Shown here: positions 36,738 to 49,922 of the stretch, piece by piece
Numbering within the stretch: the stretch's first letter is position 1
Layout of the letters: each line of letters opens with the position of its first letter
Source of the DNA: Rhodamnia argentea
Lineage: Eukaryota > Streptophyta > Magnoliopsida > Myrtales > Myrtaceae
Length of the DNA stretch: 64,000 bases
Reading direction: 5' to 3'
Assembly (NCBI RefSeq): GCF_020921035.1
Contig: NC_063154.1
Coordinates: 4,154,001 to 4,218,000 of the forward strand
Notes under the pieces: model-generated
Databases searched by the model: none
What the model was told of the DNA's origin: nothing
Seen by the model: only the letters and a program-made list of their open reading frames with translations
Position numbers and translations under genes: made by a program

Positions 36738-38273
36738 GGGTTAATAACACGAAAAACTCAAAATCGATACACATGTGATAAATTTATCCAAAATTATTTT
36801 TTTTATCACAAAAAATCTCAAACATGTACATATGTGACAAATTTATTCGAAACTAATTTATTGACCACCAAAATCATAAGTTGGTACACATGTAATAAAT
36901 TTACCATAAACTAAATTATTGACCAGCAAAACCCTAAACTAATACACTTGAGATAAATTTACCCTAAACTAATTTATTGACCAAACCGGTACTTCGTTAG
37001 TTTTTATTAAATTGGGTTATTATAGCAAAAAACTCCAAAATAGTAATAAAGGGAGGGTAACAACCATATATTGGTATACCCGTCAATTGCCACATGTCAT
37101 TCAACTCAACAATTTGACATTGAAATTTAACCGAAACTAATTGATTATTAATTTCAAATGATACAAGCAATCATTTTTAGAAAAAAAAATTCGCTAAATA
37201 AATGAAGCCTAAAATAGGCCCACGTGGACGTGCATATATTCGACGAAATCGGAAAATTTCAAAACCAATGCATTATAGGAAAGCAAAGCATGCTAATATT
37301 TCTTTTACCACCCCCCTCCCCCCCCCCCCCCTCGTCTTTCTTGAGCCACAAAAGGAAAGCAATTCCTAGTTGCATCACTTCACGTGTGAGGGAGACTCAA
37401 TTGATTTTTGCTTTTTTGGGTGTCTAGATGTCCTTTGGAATGACTCCATACATATAGCACTCGGGACAGATTTGGGTCATGCGCTGATAAGTGAAAAAAG
37501 CAAGAGAGAGAGTTTGAATTTAGTGACATTTTGACATGACTTACGTTCGACCAATTCAAAGTCTCATATGTCTTCAGGTGGGCTTGTCTCCTCGGACGTT
37601 GGTTGGTCTTGTCACAACTCCAAGTCTCGCCCAAGCACGTCACCTTTCTGTCCACCTCATTCTCATGTTCAGCCCAATAACAAAAAAGAAGGGGATGAAC
37701 ATTAGATATAAAAAACTTGATTTTTCTGAAATCATGGGTAAAAGAGTGCAATTCTAAAAAAAAATTAATATCACAAAAAATTCCAAGCTAATATTTCTTT
37801 GATAAATTTATCCAAACTCTTATTTTGATGGCGAAAAATCCCAAACCGGTACACATATGATAAATATATCCCAAGCTATTTTTTTAACCACCAAATATTC
37901 TAAACTGGTACATTTGTAACAAATTTACCATAAATTAATTTTTTATCACTAAAAAATCCAAATTGGTACACCCATGATGAATTTACCCTCTGTTAAATTG
38001 GGTTAATACCTTAAAAAATCCCAAATTAAAACACGTGTAACAAATATAGGGTAGAAACCTAAAAATTGTACATTCATGAATGTGTCATCCAACTTAATAG
38101 GTTGATAGTTAGATTTAACGAAAACTAACGGTGGGTAAAATTATCATAGGTGTACCGGTTTGGGGTAAATTTGTCACAAATGTACCGGTTTAAGATTTTT
38201 TATGGTAAAAAAAGTAGGTTTGGTAGATTTGTCATTTGTATACTAATTTGGGGTTTTCAGTGATATTAACCCT
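36738..38273. repeat. Fold-back element built of roughly 45-60 bp units
   Basis: The left end GGGGTTAATAACACGAAAAA and the right end CAGTGATATTAACCC are inverted copies over about 50 bp. The left arm (to about 37060) is a run of diverged units, each joining TGGTACACATGTGATAAATT-like, TACCATAAACTAA-like and AATTTATTGACCA-like words. The right arm (about 37765-38273) has the same words, in part in the opposite orientation. The centre is unrelated and holds a poly-C run (37311-37331). The same family occurs at 45.4-46.7 kb. No transposase is visible. Confidence 0.6.
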
Positions 38274-39323
38274 TCTAAAAATCACCTTTGAACAAATCGA
38301 TTGGACAGTAAAATTCGGATATGAACAGTCTCGTATGTATAGCGGTGGTACGTGTATCGATCCGATTTGCGCCTACTCGCCTTCATGTATGAGCTCCAGG
38401 ACGTGATCTCGAGCGAGCCACGGCACTGACTTGTTCCGTCTGGTTTTGGGCGAGGGCAGAATTTTGGAATGGAAAAGGAGAGGGGCCAAAGGGAAAAAAA
38501 AAATGTAAAAACAAGAAGTTGGGAAATGCTTTTGATTTTCTATTGAGCTAGCTTCTATGCGGCCCATTTCCAATCCAAACTTCTACTTCTTAGCCTATTT
38601 TGAATTTATGTGTCCATGGCTCATGGGCCTCCATGAATTGAGCCTTAGTCGTATGGGCTTTCGTTGTGATGAGCCCGGTTAAACTATCCCTTGGACCTCC
38701 AAATAATTTGTCCACAGAGTATATCACTCTATTTTATTCTTGTGGTAATCTTTGCTTTTTGGTCCTTGCTTATTCATTAATCACCAAAATCAGTCATAAT
38801 TAAAAAATAAAACCAAGTTTAATCACACCCCCCTTCCATGTAGCCCCCCACAACTTTCGGGTGCCTATGAATCTCATTTTGATTGTCAATTATCCGTGAT
38901 AAGCATTAAATATATATCATCTCTCTTTTAACTCAATTTTTCTCGAAAAATATTCTTTTTATTTCTCTTCTACAATAGTAAACGGATAATAATACTTTAG
39001 AGACTAATAGAAATACTGACATATTCCTCAAGCTCGAGGTTTTTGCATCCGACGTAGATTTATCGAAAGCCATGATAGGGAAAATAGGCAGCTCGTTTCT
39101 TCCATTTCCTTTAAACTTAGTCTAGTTGCATGGACCTTGGATTAAACTCAAAACGGGGATAGGAATGCGGACCTTTACCCAAAACGACCTGTCGTTGCGG
39201 GGAAGTAATCTCGTACCGTATCGACGACCACTAGGAATGCTTCGGGGAAACCGGCTTTCGTCGCCACGCCAGCCAACTACCCTTCATTCGTGCCCGTCGA
39301 AGTCCCAACCAACGAACTCAGTC

Positions 39324-39358
<35 letters not shown>

Positions 39359-39455
39359 TCTCTGCACTCCGACATTCGATTTCAACACGCGGCTCTCGAA
39401 CTCCCGCCCATCTGTTGATTCGAGGCATCCGTAGAATCACCTCATCGGAGCCGCC
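38274..39455. other. Intergenic and 5' leader of RABF1
   Basis: No gene seen. The last 150 bp contain a (CT)n(GC)n tract (39323-39358) directly upstream of the RABF1 start, probably in its promoter or 5' UTR. Opposing short frames across the leader and exon 1 are by-products. Confidence 0.5.
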
Positions 39456-42391
39456 ATGGGTTGCTCCTCTTCGCTTCCAGGTAATCCCCGTTCCGCTGTG
39501 CGCGTTCTCGCAACATTTCGTTAGGGGCGAGCTGATTTGGGCTCGAGCTATGGTTGCCATGCGGTTCCTCAGGTTGTGGCACATACCGATGGTTGTCTCG
39601 GGAGGTTCTCCCGCGTTTTGGAGCCGCGTGTATCCTGCTTCGTATTGGAAGAAGTCGAGTGTGTAGATCGTGGTTAGGGTTTGGCAATTTCGATGGGTGA
39701 AATTGTTTTCCCGTAGCTGTGAAATTGGGAAGCTGTCGGGCACCTTCGAGTAGCTGTCGGAATTTGATGAATGCCTCTAGATAGTGAATCGGCTTTGTGC
39801 TTGATTGGCTCGACATTCTTATTATTGCAGATAGGGCTTCTGGTAGATTGAGCGGGCTCAATTCAGAGAATGGCTCAGTGAATGATGCGAAAAACCTGCG
39901 TGTTAAGGTACGCTTCCGTCCTGTGGTCGTTTCTTTCTTTTTGTTTGATCATTCTGGTGGTATGAAATCTCATATCTAGGTGTTGCTTGCTGTACTCAAG
40001 GTGATGGCATTGATTGCTTAGATGTCTTCTGTGTAGTTAGGACGATGGTGTCTTGATATGCAACGTCCTCATTGTCATTGCTGCTTTATATAGCTTCAGC
40101 ATCTGAACTCTTGTCAGTTGTTTATTTATTTATTTATTTATTTTGCATCCTATTTTAGCATTTTCCATAGATTCCTCGTAATCATGCCAATACCCCACTT
40201 GTTTGGGGTATCTATTAGCAATGCTGTATGTTGATATCATCAAACCATTTAACATTTTTCATCCAGATGGCACATTAGTTCATTAAAGAAGTGCATAGCA
40301 ACATCAAGGCTGTGTCTGGTTGGTACTAAGTTTCGGTGTCGACAAGCTATCATGAGTAATTTAGTTTATAAAGTCTGTCATAGGAGCTGCTGTGATCTTG
40401 AACTATTGTGACTAGGTGTATGGGAAGTCTACATTAGCTTTAAGATGTAAATTTTATACGTTAGCTGGCACAGAGTAATTTCCGTTCCTGCATCATGTAC
40501 ACAAATGGAGAGGTACCGTTTCCCTACATGGTCCTCTAATGTCATTTAGTCCTTCGAGTAGAATTAGGCAAATCGGTCTTACATGTAACTTTACTGAAAT
40601 ACCGACTGCATTTGGTCTTCCTAAGCTGTTCCAATCTAGCAAATTTTTTTTTTTTTCCTGGATTGGTCATCTACGAGATTGTTGTCACAACCACAACAAC
40701 AAACTAAGCCTTGTCTTACTATGTGGGATTGGCTACCCCATTCTTTTACCTGATTCACTCTATTTTGTTAGTCTTCTCTCTGGATCAAGTCATCATAGCC
40801 TCGTTCTCCTGTACAAGTTTCTTTCAAACTACCTTTGTCCAATATAACACTTCCACAGATAACTTTGGACTCTGCTAAAGATAAGTGAAGATCTCCATAT
40901 TTCTGAGCACTGAACTTTTGACATTACTTGAACAAAATTTCTGATCGAATGAGACCAATTCTCCCAGTGTCAAATTCATCTCGAGGGGAAATAGTAAAAG
41001 CAAATTTCTTTTATTCCTTTATATGTGTTAACTTGCAAAACATGCCCCCTTCCCAACTCCCTCTGCCCCCCAATTAAAAAAAGAACATAGATGTGATGTT
41101 AAAAATGCCATCAACTCTAGAAAGAAGGCCTAGAGATGGTATGCGTGTGAGTTGCATTATGTGTTTCTCTTAGTTTGGAAGCTCGCAAGAGCATTTATGT
41201 TGAGTGCTAAGAAATATAGCCTTCAACTAATCCTGATGTCATTAACCTCCTTGTCACATCTGCAGCTTGTACTTCTAGGGGATTCTGGTGTTGGGAAAAG
41301 TTGCATTGTACTACGCTTTGTCCGTGGTCAGTTTGATCCAACATCCAAGGCAAGGGATTTCATACTTTGCCTAATTTACCCATTTCAGTTGGTTCAGGCT
41401 TCAGGCAATTTCATTCATTTTTTTTTTTTTTTTGTGTAACTCCTAATTGTGCTCTAGGGATATTAGGATACTTAACCATTTATGTTGATTTCTGAAATTT
41501 TGACTTGTAATAGTCAGGTTTTCTGGGTTTTATTTGCAGGTAACTATTGGAGCATCGTTCTTGTCACAGACCATAGCTTTGCAAGATTCTACAACAGTTA
41601 AGTTCGAAATATGGGACACTGCTGGTCAAGAAAGGTAATAAATTGTGCAATATATGTTTTCTTTTGAATTTTCATATTTTAAGGAGTGGGGTGACGAAAC
41701 TTCATTCAACCAATTTATCTATCACAATCACAGAGAGAGAATTCACTGGTTTTCCTTATACAGGTATGCTGCCCTGGCCCCACTTTACTATCGGGGCGCT
41801 GCGGTTGCAGTTGTGGTTTATGATATAACAAGCCCAGAATCGTTTCAAAAAGCTCAGTACTGGGTAAAGGTAGGGGCTCGTGTATTGCAGCAGTTATATT
41901 TTAATGCATACTTTCCTTACCTCTTTCTTTGATGTGAATTTTGGTGGAAGTTGTTGGAGAGTGATCCTCAAAAACCTTGCAGGGATGAATAAACACTGAC
42001 TGGGTTTTAAAGTGAATAGCTAGTACCATCTTTGATGTTTTTGACAGAATGATTTATGGTATGAAAAGAAAGCAGGATATTATATACTCTGGTGGTGGAA
42101 GCCAAGTCTTGGGTTTTCTTCTGTCTTCATAGATATACAATGTCGAGATTGTCTAAGTTCCATATGACCCTTTCTCGTGGAATAGATGTGGTCTTTTTGA
42201 TGATGGTACGATTTATGTTGTTCTAGCGAGTTTCTGCACCAATTTGAGTTTATCTAGACCTGATAATTGAGAACAATTTCTACCAGCTATTGGAAGAAAA
42301 CCATGTAATTTTGGGAAATATTTGATGTAACAGAGCAGATATAGTAGCAGATTACCAGGATTCATTTTTTTAATATGCTCTTTGTTGATGC

Positions 42392-42442
<51 letters not shown>

Positions 42443-43618
42443 ACACACTGTGACCCCGTAATACTAGTGTACCATTATAGTAATATCACTTCGTACTCTT
42501 AGTATCTATTGACCTGATATTCTCTTTGATTTCAATATGGAGTTTTACCTTCCTCTGTTGATTTGGTATTTACTGTGCGCCTGAAATACTAGTGTACCAT
42601 CATGGTAACCATCACTTCTTACTCTTAATATCTCAATGACCTGATATTTCCTCTCTTTCCTTTCAAATGGAGTTTTATTTTGATCTATTTGATGAAGATT
42701 TTGTTCATATACAATGTATAGTTTTGTTCAATAGGAGCTTCAAAAACATGGAAGCCCTGATATGGTTATGGCTCTGGTTGGAAATAAAGCTGACCTCCAG
42801 GAGAATAGAGAAGTGACGGTCCAAGTGAGTGTGACACTCTGCAATTGGTTATGTTCTGGAATATATGTCTATAGGGATTCTTCTTCCACAAATGTTACAG
42901 CTAACACGGGAAATTGTTGTCATTGTTCCCGTAGGATGGCATTGACTATGCTGAGAAGAATGGCATGTTTTTCATCGAGACATCTGCTAAAACTGCAGAT
43001 AATATAAATCAGCTGTTTGAGGTATATATGTCTGACATACGAGTTATGGCATTGTTTTAATTGAAAATATACCTCTTGTTTGTTAAAATTTCTATGTACT
43101 CTCATAAACTTCTAGCAGTTCTAAGTAAAGAACACTGGTGTTGTTTTATATTCATCTTTGATTTGATTTGCCCCCATTAGTGCCGGTCTTGTTCCATTAT
43201 ATGGTAGTAGTTGTTGCTGTTATTGAAGTCAAAGTTCTGATAGATTTGTTCTTTCGCTTCGCTCAGCTCTAATCTTGATCGAGATTTGTTACCAAACATT
43301 CAGAAGGAATGTCGAAGTAATGATTGATGTAGTCGATTAATCTCTTTGAATATTAATAAAACTAATCAATCCCTATTTGGTTTCTGGTGGCAATATTGTT
43401 TTGGAGAAAACCTAGTGGAGTACTGCTGTCACTTTTCTTTCATCCGTCAAGCGATTATAATAACTGTCTCAAGAGGTTCCTCTTGAGCGCAAATCATGCA
43501 TTCACTAAACTCCACTGTCGTCTCAGTATTATAGCAGTTCCTATGTACTATATGTTGAAATTGTTCTTTTTCCTCTCAGGAAATTGCCAAGCGGCTTCCA
43601 CGTCCGACCCCGTCATGA
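39456..43618 (+). CDS. RABF1: RABF1/ARA6, plant-specific Rab5-type GTPase
   Basis: Small GTPase that directs endosome trafficking and SNARE pairing at the plasma membrane. Exons: 39456-39480, 39831-39907, 41266-41349, 41540-41634, 41764-41869, 42735-42824, 42935-43021, 43580-43618; total 200 aa (ARA6 is about 202). The N-terminus MGCSSSLP gives Gly2 for myristoylation and Cys3 for palmitoylation, the hallmark of this subfamily, and no prenylation cysteines occur at the C-terminus (ends RPTPS). Seen: P-loop GDSGVGKS (39-46), DTAGQE from 88 with catalytic Gln92, NKAD (146-149) and ETSAK (174-178), all intact. Intron 3 has a GC donor (AAG/GCAAGG). Intron 5 carries an (AC)n microsatellite. PUB14 and VPS33 follow downstream, the order I recall in Arabidopsis. 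Confidence 0.95.
42394..42440. repeat. (AC)n microsatellite in RABF1 intron 5
   Basis: About 47 bases of CA repeat inside an 865-bp intron. It produces long meaningless frames on the other strand. Confidence 0.9.
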
Positions 43619-45187
43619 TCAGGAAGCCCATACCGTGTTTAAAAGCCGCATGTGATGTTATGGGAGTCTTCCGTGGCCATAATGTAAAATATCTATCGCA
43701 ATGTGTATCTCCTGTCCTGTAATTCTTCTGTCTGACAGTTACTTCCATTTTTCCATGAACCGTTCCCACATAAGTTGTAAGATGATCAATCCCCAATTGT
43801 ACCAGAGAGAGCTTGTGAATGCTGACATGGAAAGGAAACCCAGTGGCGGCAACGATTTCGCTTGGCAAACTCGAACTTCATAATGATCTTTACTAGCCTG
43901 ATTATAATTCGAATGCTGCTTGAACTTGGAACTTGAACTTGAACTTGCTATATTTTTGCCTTTCGTCATTCCTGAATTTGATTATAAAAAAAAAACAATA
44001 GGAGTCCCGTGAGTAATAGGTCGCTCTTTGGCAGTGTTGATGTGATAGAAGGATGATTACGCTTTAATCATGCTTTTGTTTTGGAGTGCGATTTGTGGAC
44101 TAATTTATGTTTATGCTTATGCCACCTGGCACCCACGCCTACCTTCTCATCTCATTAAGGTGAATGGTCGTAAGCCGGGGTCACAAACATTAAATAATAA
44201 TAATAATAATAATTTTCCCATTGTTTATTCGAAGCAAAATTTAGTATCCACCTAATCTTTAGGCTAAGATCTCACGTACTACCATAAACGTGTGCTGAAT
44301 TGGCCAGCTGCAACTACACCAACCAATCTACCGGCACATTGCACTTGCGTGACTTTCTCCCCCTTTTGATGAAATTAATAGGCTGGCTAAAATGTGCGGT
44401 TCAGATGCGTTTACGCACGTGCGAGCGATCCACAGACGTGTATTTGTACACTCACGCGAGAGAGAGATCGCTTCATAGCCGACGATTCTAATGGAGGGTG
44501 GGGTATCGTGGTTGCGCCTTGGGTTTTGGTCATCCTTCAGTTGATTTAATGTCAACGAGAAATTGATTTGTTTCCCTAATTGGCGTCGAATCTTGTCCGT
44601 CCGAAATTGGCCGTGATTATTGTGTAGGGACGGACCGATTTTTACCAACAACAGATGTCATTTGCCTTCTTGATGGGAATCAAATCGAGATGGGGAATAA
44701 CACGATGGGTCCCAGCGACCCTTTGGGCTGCCGTCCACGTCACGGCACGTCATTGGACTTGGTCCGACATCACCGCCACGACGACGACATTTGTCACTGT
44801 CTTACCGTGTGCGCCGGCCACGCCACACCTCTCTTCGCCGCGTGGCTCCATTCTCCTTTCGTCGAAGGGCCACCCCAAATATTTTGGATTTTTCTTTTCT
44901 CTTATTATTATTATTATTATATGGGGAAAGACATTGAGGAAAGATTAAGTTGATTTCTATTTCTAGGATAACTGTCGTCGGGCAGAGTTTTCGGCAAAAC
45001 ATTCTTAATTCCAGCTAAGTCATGGCAAAGCGAATCTCGCGCTTATCTTTGGAGGAAAACGTCATTCATATAAAATATTCGAATTATTATCTTCTAATTT
45101 TTTTTTCTGCCCACATCACTTTTTGACATAATTGAGAAATAAAATATCTAATATGGATACTGTCTAAATTTACGATCGCGCCATGCT
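43619..45187. other. Intergenic, RABF1 3' side
   Basis: Includes the RABF1 3' UTR. Short frames at 43.7-45.0 kb show no domain. ATT/AAT microsatellites lie near 44194-44213 and 44902-44919. No gene is supported. Confidence 0.5.
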
Positions 45188-46681
45188 GTAATAAGCTTTG
45201 CTAAAGGAGTAACGTACATACTTTATTCATAAAAAATTTTCACCTGTATTTCTCAACAATCTAAGCAATTATTTTTCATTACCACGGCCCAATGAATCGA
45301 GAAAAATTGGACAGTTACGCAATAAAAAAAAAAAAGACAGAAAAAAGAGAGCACAGAAGGCATAAAAGGTTACCAAGAAAGGACAAATGTGAGGAAAATA
45401 ATAATAAAATTTGGGGTTAATACCACATAAAATTTTAAATTGATACATCTTTGACAAATTTATCCCCTCATTATTTTTTTGATCGCCAAAAATTCTAAAC
45501 CGATATACTTGTGACAAATTTACCTTAAACCGGTACATTTGTGACATATTTATTTGCTATTATTTTTCGTTAAATTTAACAATCGAATTGCTAAGTTGGA
45601 TGATACATGGCAATTAACGAGTGTAACAATTTTGGATTTTTATCCTATATTTGTCACAGGTGTATTAATTTAAGATTTTTCATGGTATTAACCTAATTTA
45701 ATGGAGGATAAATTTATTACGGGTGTGTCAGTTTGAAATTTTTCGTGGTCAAAATAATTAATTTAGGGTAAATTTATCATAAATATATTAGTTTATAATT
45801 TTTTGTGGTCAAAAAAATAGTTTAGGGTAAATTTATCACGGGTGTATAAGTTTAGGATTTTTCGTGGTAAAAAAAAAATAGTTTGGGATAAATTTGTCAC
45901 GGATGTATCAATTTGAAGTTTTTCGTAATATGCGGTAATAAGCTTTGCTAAAGGAGTAACGTACATACTTTATTCATCAAAAAATTTCACTTGTATTTCT
46001 CAACCATCTAAGCAATTATTTTTCATTACCACGGCCCAATGAATCGAGAAAAATTGGACAGTTACGCAATATAAAAAAAAAAGACAAAAAAGAGAGAGCA
46101 CGAAAGGCATAAAAGGTTACCAAGAAAGGACAAATGCGAGGAAAATAATAATAAATTTTGGGGTTAATACCACATAAAATTTTGAATTAGTACATTTTTG
46201 ACAAATTTACCCCATATTATTTTTTTGACTCGCAAAAATTCTAAACCGATACACTTGTGACAAATTTACTTGAAACTGGTACATCTGCGACATATTTATT
46301 TGCTATTAGTTTTTGTTAAATCTAACAGTTGAATTGCTGAGTTGGATGATACATAGCAATTAACGGATGTAACAATTTTGGATTTTTATCATATATTTGT
46401 CGCAGGTGTATTAATTTAAGATTTTTCATAGTATTAACCCAATTTAATGAAAGATAAATTTATTACAGGTGTGCCAGTTTGAAATTTTTCATGGTCAAAA
46501 TAATTAATTTAGGGTAAATTTGTCATAAATATATCAGTTTATAATTTTTTGTGGTAAAAAAAATAGTTTAGAGTAAATTTAGCACGAGTGTATAAGTTTG
46601 GGATTTTTCGTGGTAAAAAAAATAATTTGAGATAAATTTGTCAGAAATGTATCAATTTGAAGTTTTTCGTGATATTAACCC
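45188..46681. repeat. 747-bp tandem duplication with fold-back element
   Basis: Copy 1 starts at 45188 and copy 2 at 45935, both opening with GTAATAAGCTTTGCTAAAGG. Each has about 225 bp of plain sequence, then a fold-back repeat starting GGGGTTAATACCACATAAAA and made of the same units as the 36.7-38.3 kb element. In copy 2 the right end is complete (GTGATATTAACCC at about 46670-46682). In copy 1 it stops a few bases short, at the junction, so the duplication broke inside the terminal repeat. The copies are about 90% alike by eye. Confidence 0.85.
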
Positions 46682-47064
46682 TAAAATTTATTATGTGCTA
46701 ATATGTAAATTGGCCCCCAAAAGCTTCCGTCACGGGTGACGTCATCGTGATCTCCCACTTCAAGTCTCAATCCTTACCAGCAGTCAAAACAGCCGAAAGA
46801 ACAAACAGGAGACTCGGTCATCATTTCAAGCATGAAGCTTATGACTGTCATTAACCTCCTCCTCTTCTCATCCTCCTCCTCCTTCTTAATACGCGTTTCC
46901 AAATCCAAACTCGAACCTCCTCGTCGGACCAAGCTCTCATCGAATTCCTTCCGTCTGATTCTCTCTCGTTGACCTCGAATTCGTCGGCTCAAGCTCGTTT
47001 CGGCGACTGATTCGCGGCCGCTGCTGCTTTGTTGTTGGCTTTTTTCTTGGTCCTTTTGCCGCCG

Positions 47065-49922
47065 ATGGAGACGGGGGATTGGCGGAGCGATGAGCCGTCG
47101 TCGCCGAGCCGGCTCGTGGAGTCGATCAAGGAGATCGCGAGCTTGCCGGAGTGCAGGAACTGTTGCAAGAGGATGTACGGCAATCTGGTGCGCAGGGTAA
47201 AGCTGCTGAGCCCTCTGTTCGAGGAGTTGAAGGACGGCGGCGGAGAGATTGGGGAGGGAGATCGGAGAGGGTTCGAGATGCTGGGAGCCGCTCTGGATTC
47301 TGCCGTGGCGGTGTTGCGATCGGTTAATCAAGGGAGTAAGCTGTACCAGGTAAGGGGTCGTTGTTACCAAGTGATGTGGTTGAGGGGTTGTTCTAAAATG
47401 GATGAATTGGCCTCGTCGTGATGGTTTTTGCTGGTGAAATTTTGAGTTTTGGTTAATTTGGTGGCGTGGGATGTGAATTTTAGCTTTGTCGAGCGTCGCG
47501 AGCGGCTGTGCAAGGCTTAGTTGAGTTTTGGTCATTTAGGCCGGGTTTTGTGATGCTTGATTGCAGCTTGTGTGCTTCGAGGGTGTGTGGAGATGCTTAT
47601 TTTTTGTGGGTGAGAGAGCCCCATTGAACTTTGAACCTTAATTCCTCTACCTCTGAGTCTAAGAAAGTAAGTAGGTCTGCAAGTTCATGATGATTAGTTG
47701 CTTGCCGCAAATTCTTCATATTATTTTCTGATTGAACATAGGGGCACCATTTTCTACCAGCTGCAGTTTTCATGACATGAGGAAACTTTCAATGTCATGG
47801 CATACAATTCTTTGCTTCTTTTGCTCCATTGATTCGTATATTACTCGAGCATTTTACTAAACTAAGCACCGGTAGATCTCTTTTTGGTTTCCGAAATGAA
47901 ATCTTCAGTTGATGTAACCTGTAGGTTGTTCTTTCTCACTGAGCATTTTCTTTTTCATATATCATACTCCAGGCTTTTCAAATTGACAAGAACGCCACGA
48001 AATTCCATCAGTTGACAGGACAAATTGAAGCTGCTTTGAGTATGATCCCTTATGAGAGACTAGATATATCAGGGGAAGTTCGAGAACAGGTAAGATTTCT
48101 GATTGTAACATATGTTCGTAATTTCTTTGTCTGATGTATTTCTTCCATGAATTGCATACATGATCGAGTCGTACAGTACACTGATTTTCAATGCTTGGAC
48201 TTTTAAGTGGAGGGAAAAAGGTGTAGCGTTCCCTCCACTGATGTGATGCAAATTGGAAAACTGGGAATGATTGTGCAAAAAGTTATCCTTCACATATGTT
48301 GATTTATAGAATTTCAAGACAAAGTTCCTTTGACATTGTGCAGATTGAACTGGTGCATGCCCAATTTACAAGGGCAAATGGAAGAATGGACTTGCCTGAT
48401 TTACAGCTGGTGATGGACTTAGATATAGTTCAGAAGGAGAAGGAACCAGACCTAGCAGTGCTGAAACGGCTCTCAGAAAAGCTTCAATTGAAGACTATAA
48501 ATGATCTAAAGAAAGAATCGCTTGCTATCCATGAACTGATTATTTCAAATGTTGATGAGCCAGCAGACTCCTTTGAGAAAATGGCATGGCTGCTTAGAAA
48601 GTTGAACGACTCTGTTATCAGGGAAAATCCTGAAGTGGATCCCTCGGAGAGTGAGAAGGGCTTGTTAAAGCACAGATCCCCTGTTATTCCGGATGATTTC
48701 CGGTGCCCAATATCTCTTGAGTTGATGAAAGATCCGGTTATAGTATCCACTGGACAGGTACATCATGGTTATCCTTCGCATTTCGATAATTTCGTGCCAT
48801 TCTTGTTCATTGCTTTGTAGTTATCACATCGATTCTCTTATTTTGCAGACATATGAAAGATCGTGCATCCAGAGGTGGCTTGATGCAGGGCATAAGACGT
48901 GTCCCAAAACCCAGCAGACGCTACTGCACACAGCCTTAACACCTAATTATGTTCTGAAGAGTTTGATTGCTTTATGGTGCGAGAGCAATGGTGTCGAGCT
49001 TCCAGAAAAGCAGGGAAAAGGCAGAAGCAAGAGATCTGGCCGTGTTGCTTCTGAATGCGATCGGGCCGCTATCAATGCCTTGTTAGAGAAACTAGCCGAT
49101 GGGAATCAGGACCAACAAAGAGGGGCTGCAGGGGAGCTCCGATTGCTCGCAAAGAGGAATGCAGATAATAGAGTGTGCATTGCGGAGGCAGGAGCGATTC
49201 CACTCCTTGTTGATCTATTATCCTCACCAGATTCCCGAACCCAGGAGCACGCTGTTACTGCCCTGCTCAATCTTTCTATAAACGATAGTAACAAAGGGAC
49301 AATAGTAAATGCAGGGGCTATACCTGACATTGTGGATGTACTGAAAAACGGAAGCATGGAGGCAAGAGAAAATGCTGCCGCCACTCTTTTCAGTTTATCG
49401 GTAATTGATGAGAACAAGGTGGCCATTGGAGCAGCCGGAGCTATTCCTGCCCTTATAAAATTGCTATGTGAAGGCACTCCCAGAGGAAAGAAGGATGCTG
49501 CTACTGCAATCTTTAATCTTTCAATCTATCAGGGGAACAAGGCAAGGGCCATAAAGGCCGGTATCGTGGGGCCGCTCATGAGACTGCTGAAGGATGCTGG
49601 GGGAGGGATGGTGGATGAAGCATTGGCGATCCTAGCGATCCTTGCGAGTCATCAAGAAGGAAAGATGGCAATCAGTCAAGCTGAGCCCATCCCTGTGCTG
49701 GTGGAGGTTATAAGGACCGGTTCGCCCCGGAATCGAGAGAATGCGGCGGCAGTGCTTTGGTCTCTGTGCTCGGGTGATCTAGAGCAGCTAAAATTTGCGA
49801 AAGATCTTGGAGCAGAGGAGGTACTGAAGGAACTAATGGAGAGTGGCACTGACCGTGCCAAGAGAAAAGCCGGGACTCTACTGGAGCTTATCCAACGAGC
49901 CGAGACAGCTCCTGATTTGTGA
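47065..49922 (+). CDS. PUB14: U-box/armadillo E3 ubiquitin ligase, PUB14-like
   Basis: Ubiquitin ligase of the plant U-box family; the relatives PUB13 and PUB14 act in immune signalling and cell-death control. Exons: 47065-47349, 47973-48089, 48344-48757, 48849-49922; total 629 aa (PUB14 is about 632 from memory). Seen: a UND domain (about 10-235), a U-box (about 250-324) split by the last intron, with [31 protein letters not shown] and a conserved WL, then a long armadillo repeat domain (about 350-622) with repeated [11 protein letters not shown], AALLNLS- and [14 protein letters not shown] helices. The start ATG sits in GCCGATGGAG context after an in-frame stop-free leader. All introns are GT-AG. 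It lies tail-to-tail with VPS33 and downstream of RABF1. The large minus-strand frame over its 5' end is not a gene. Confidence 0.95.

Noticed and set aside
37224..37427. Pro/Ser frame over the poly-C run
   Set aside because: Caused by the homopolymer tract inside the fold-back element.
42213..42446. 77-codon Cys/Val-repeat frame
   Set aside because: Translation of the (AC)n microsatellite in RABF1 intron 5.
46774..47535. 253-codon minus-strand frame over the PUB14 promoter and exon 1
   Set aside because: Shadow of GC-rich coding and leader sequence; no domain, and the plus-strand PUB14 exon explains the openness.
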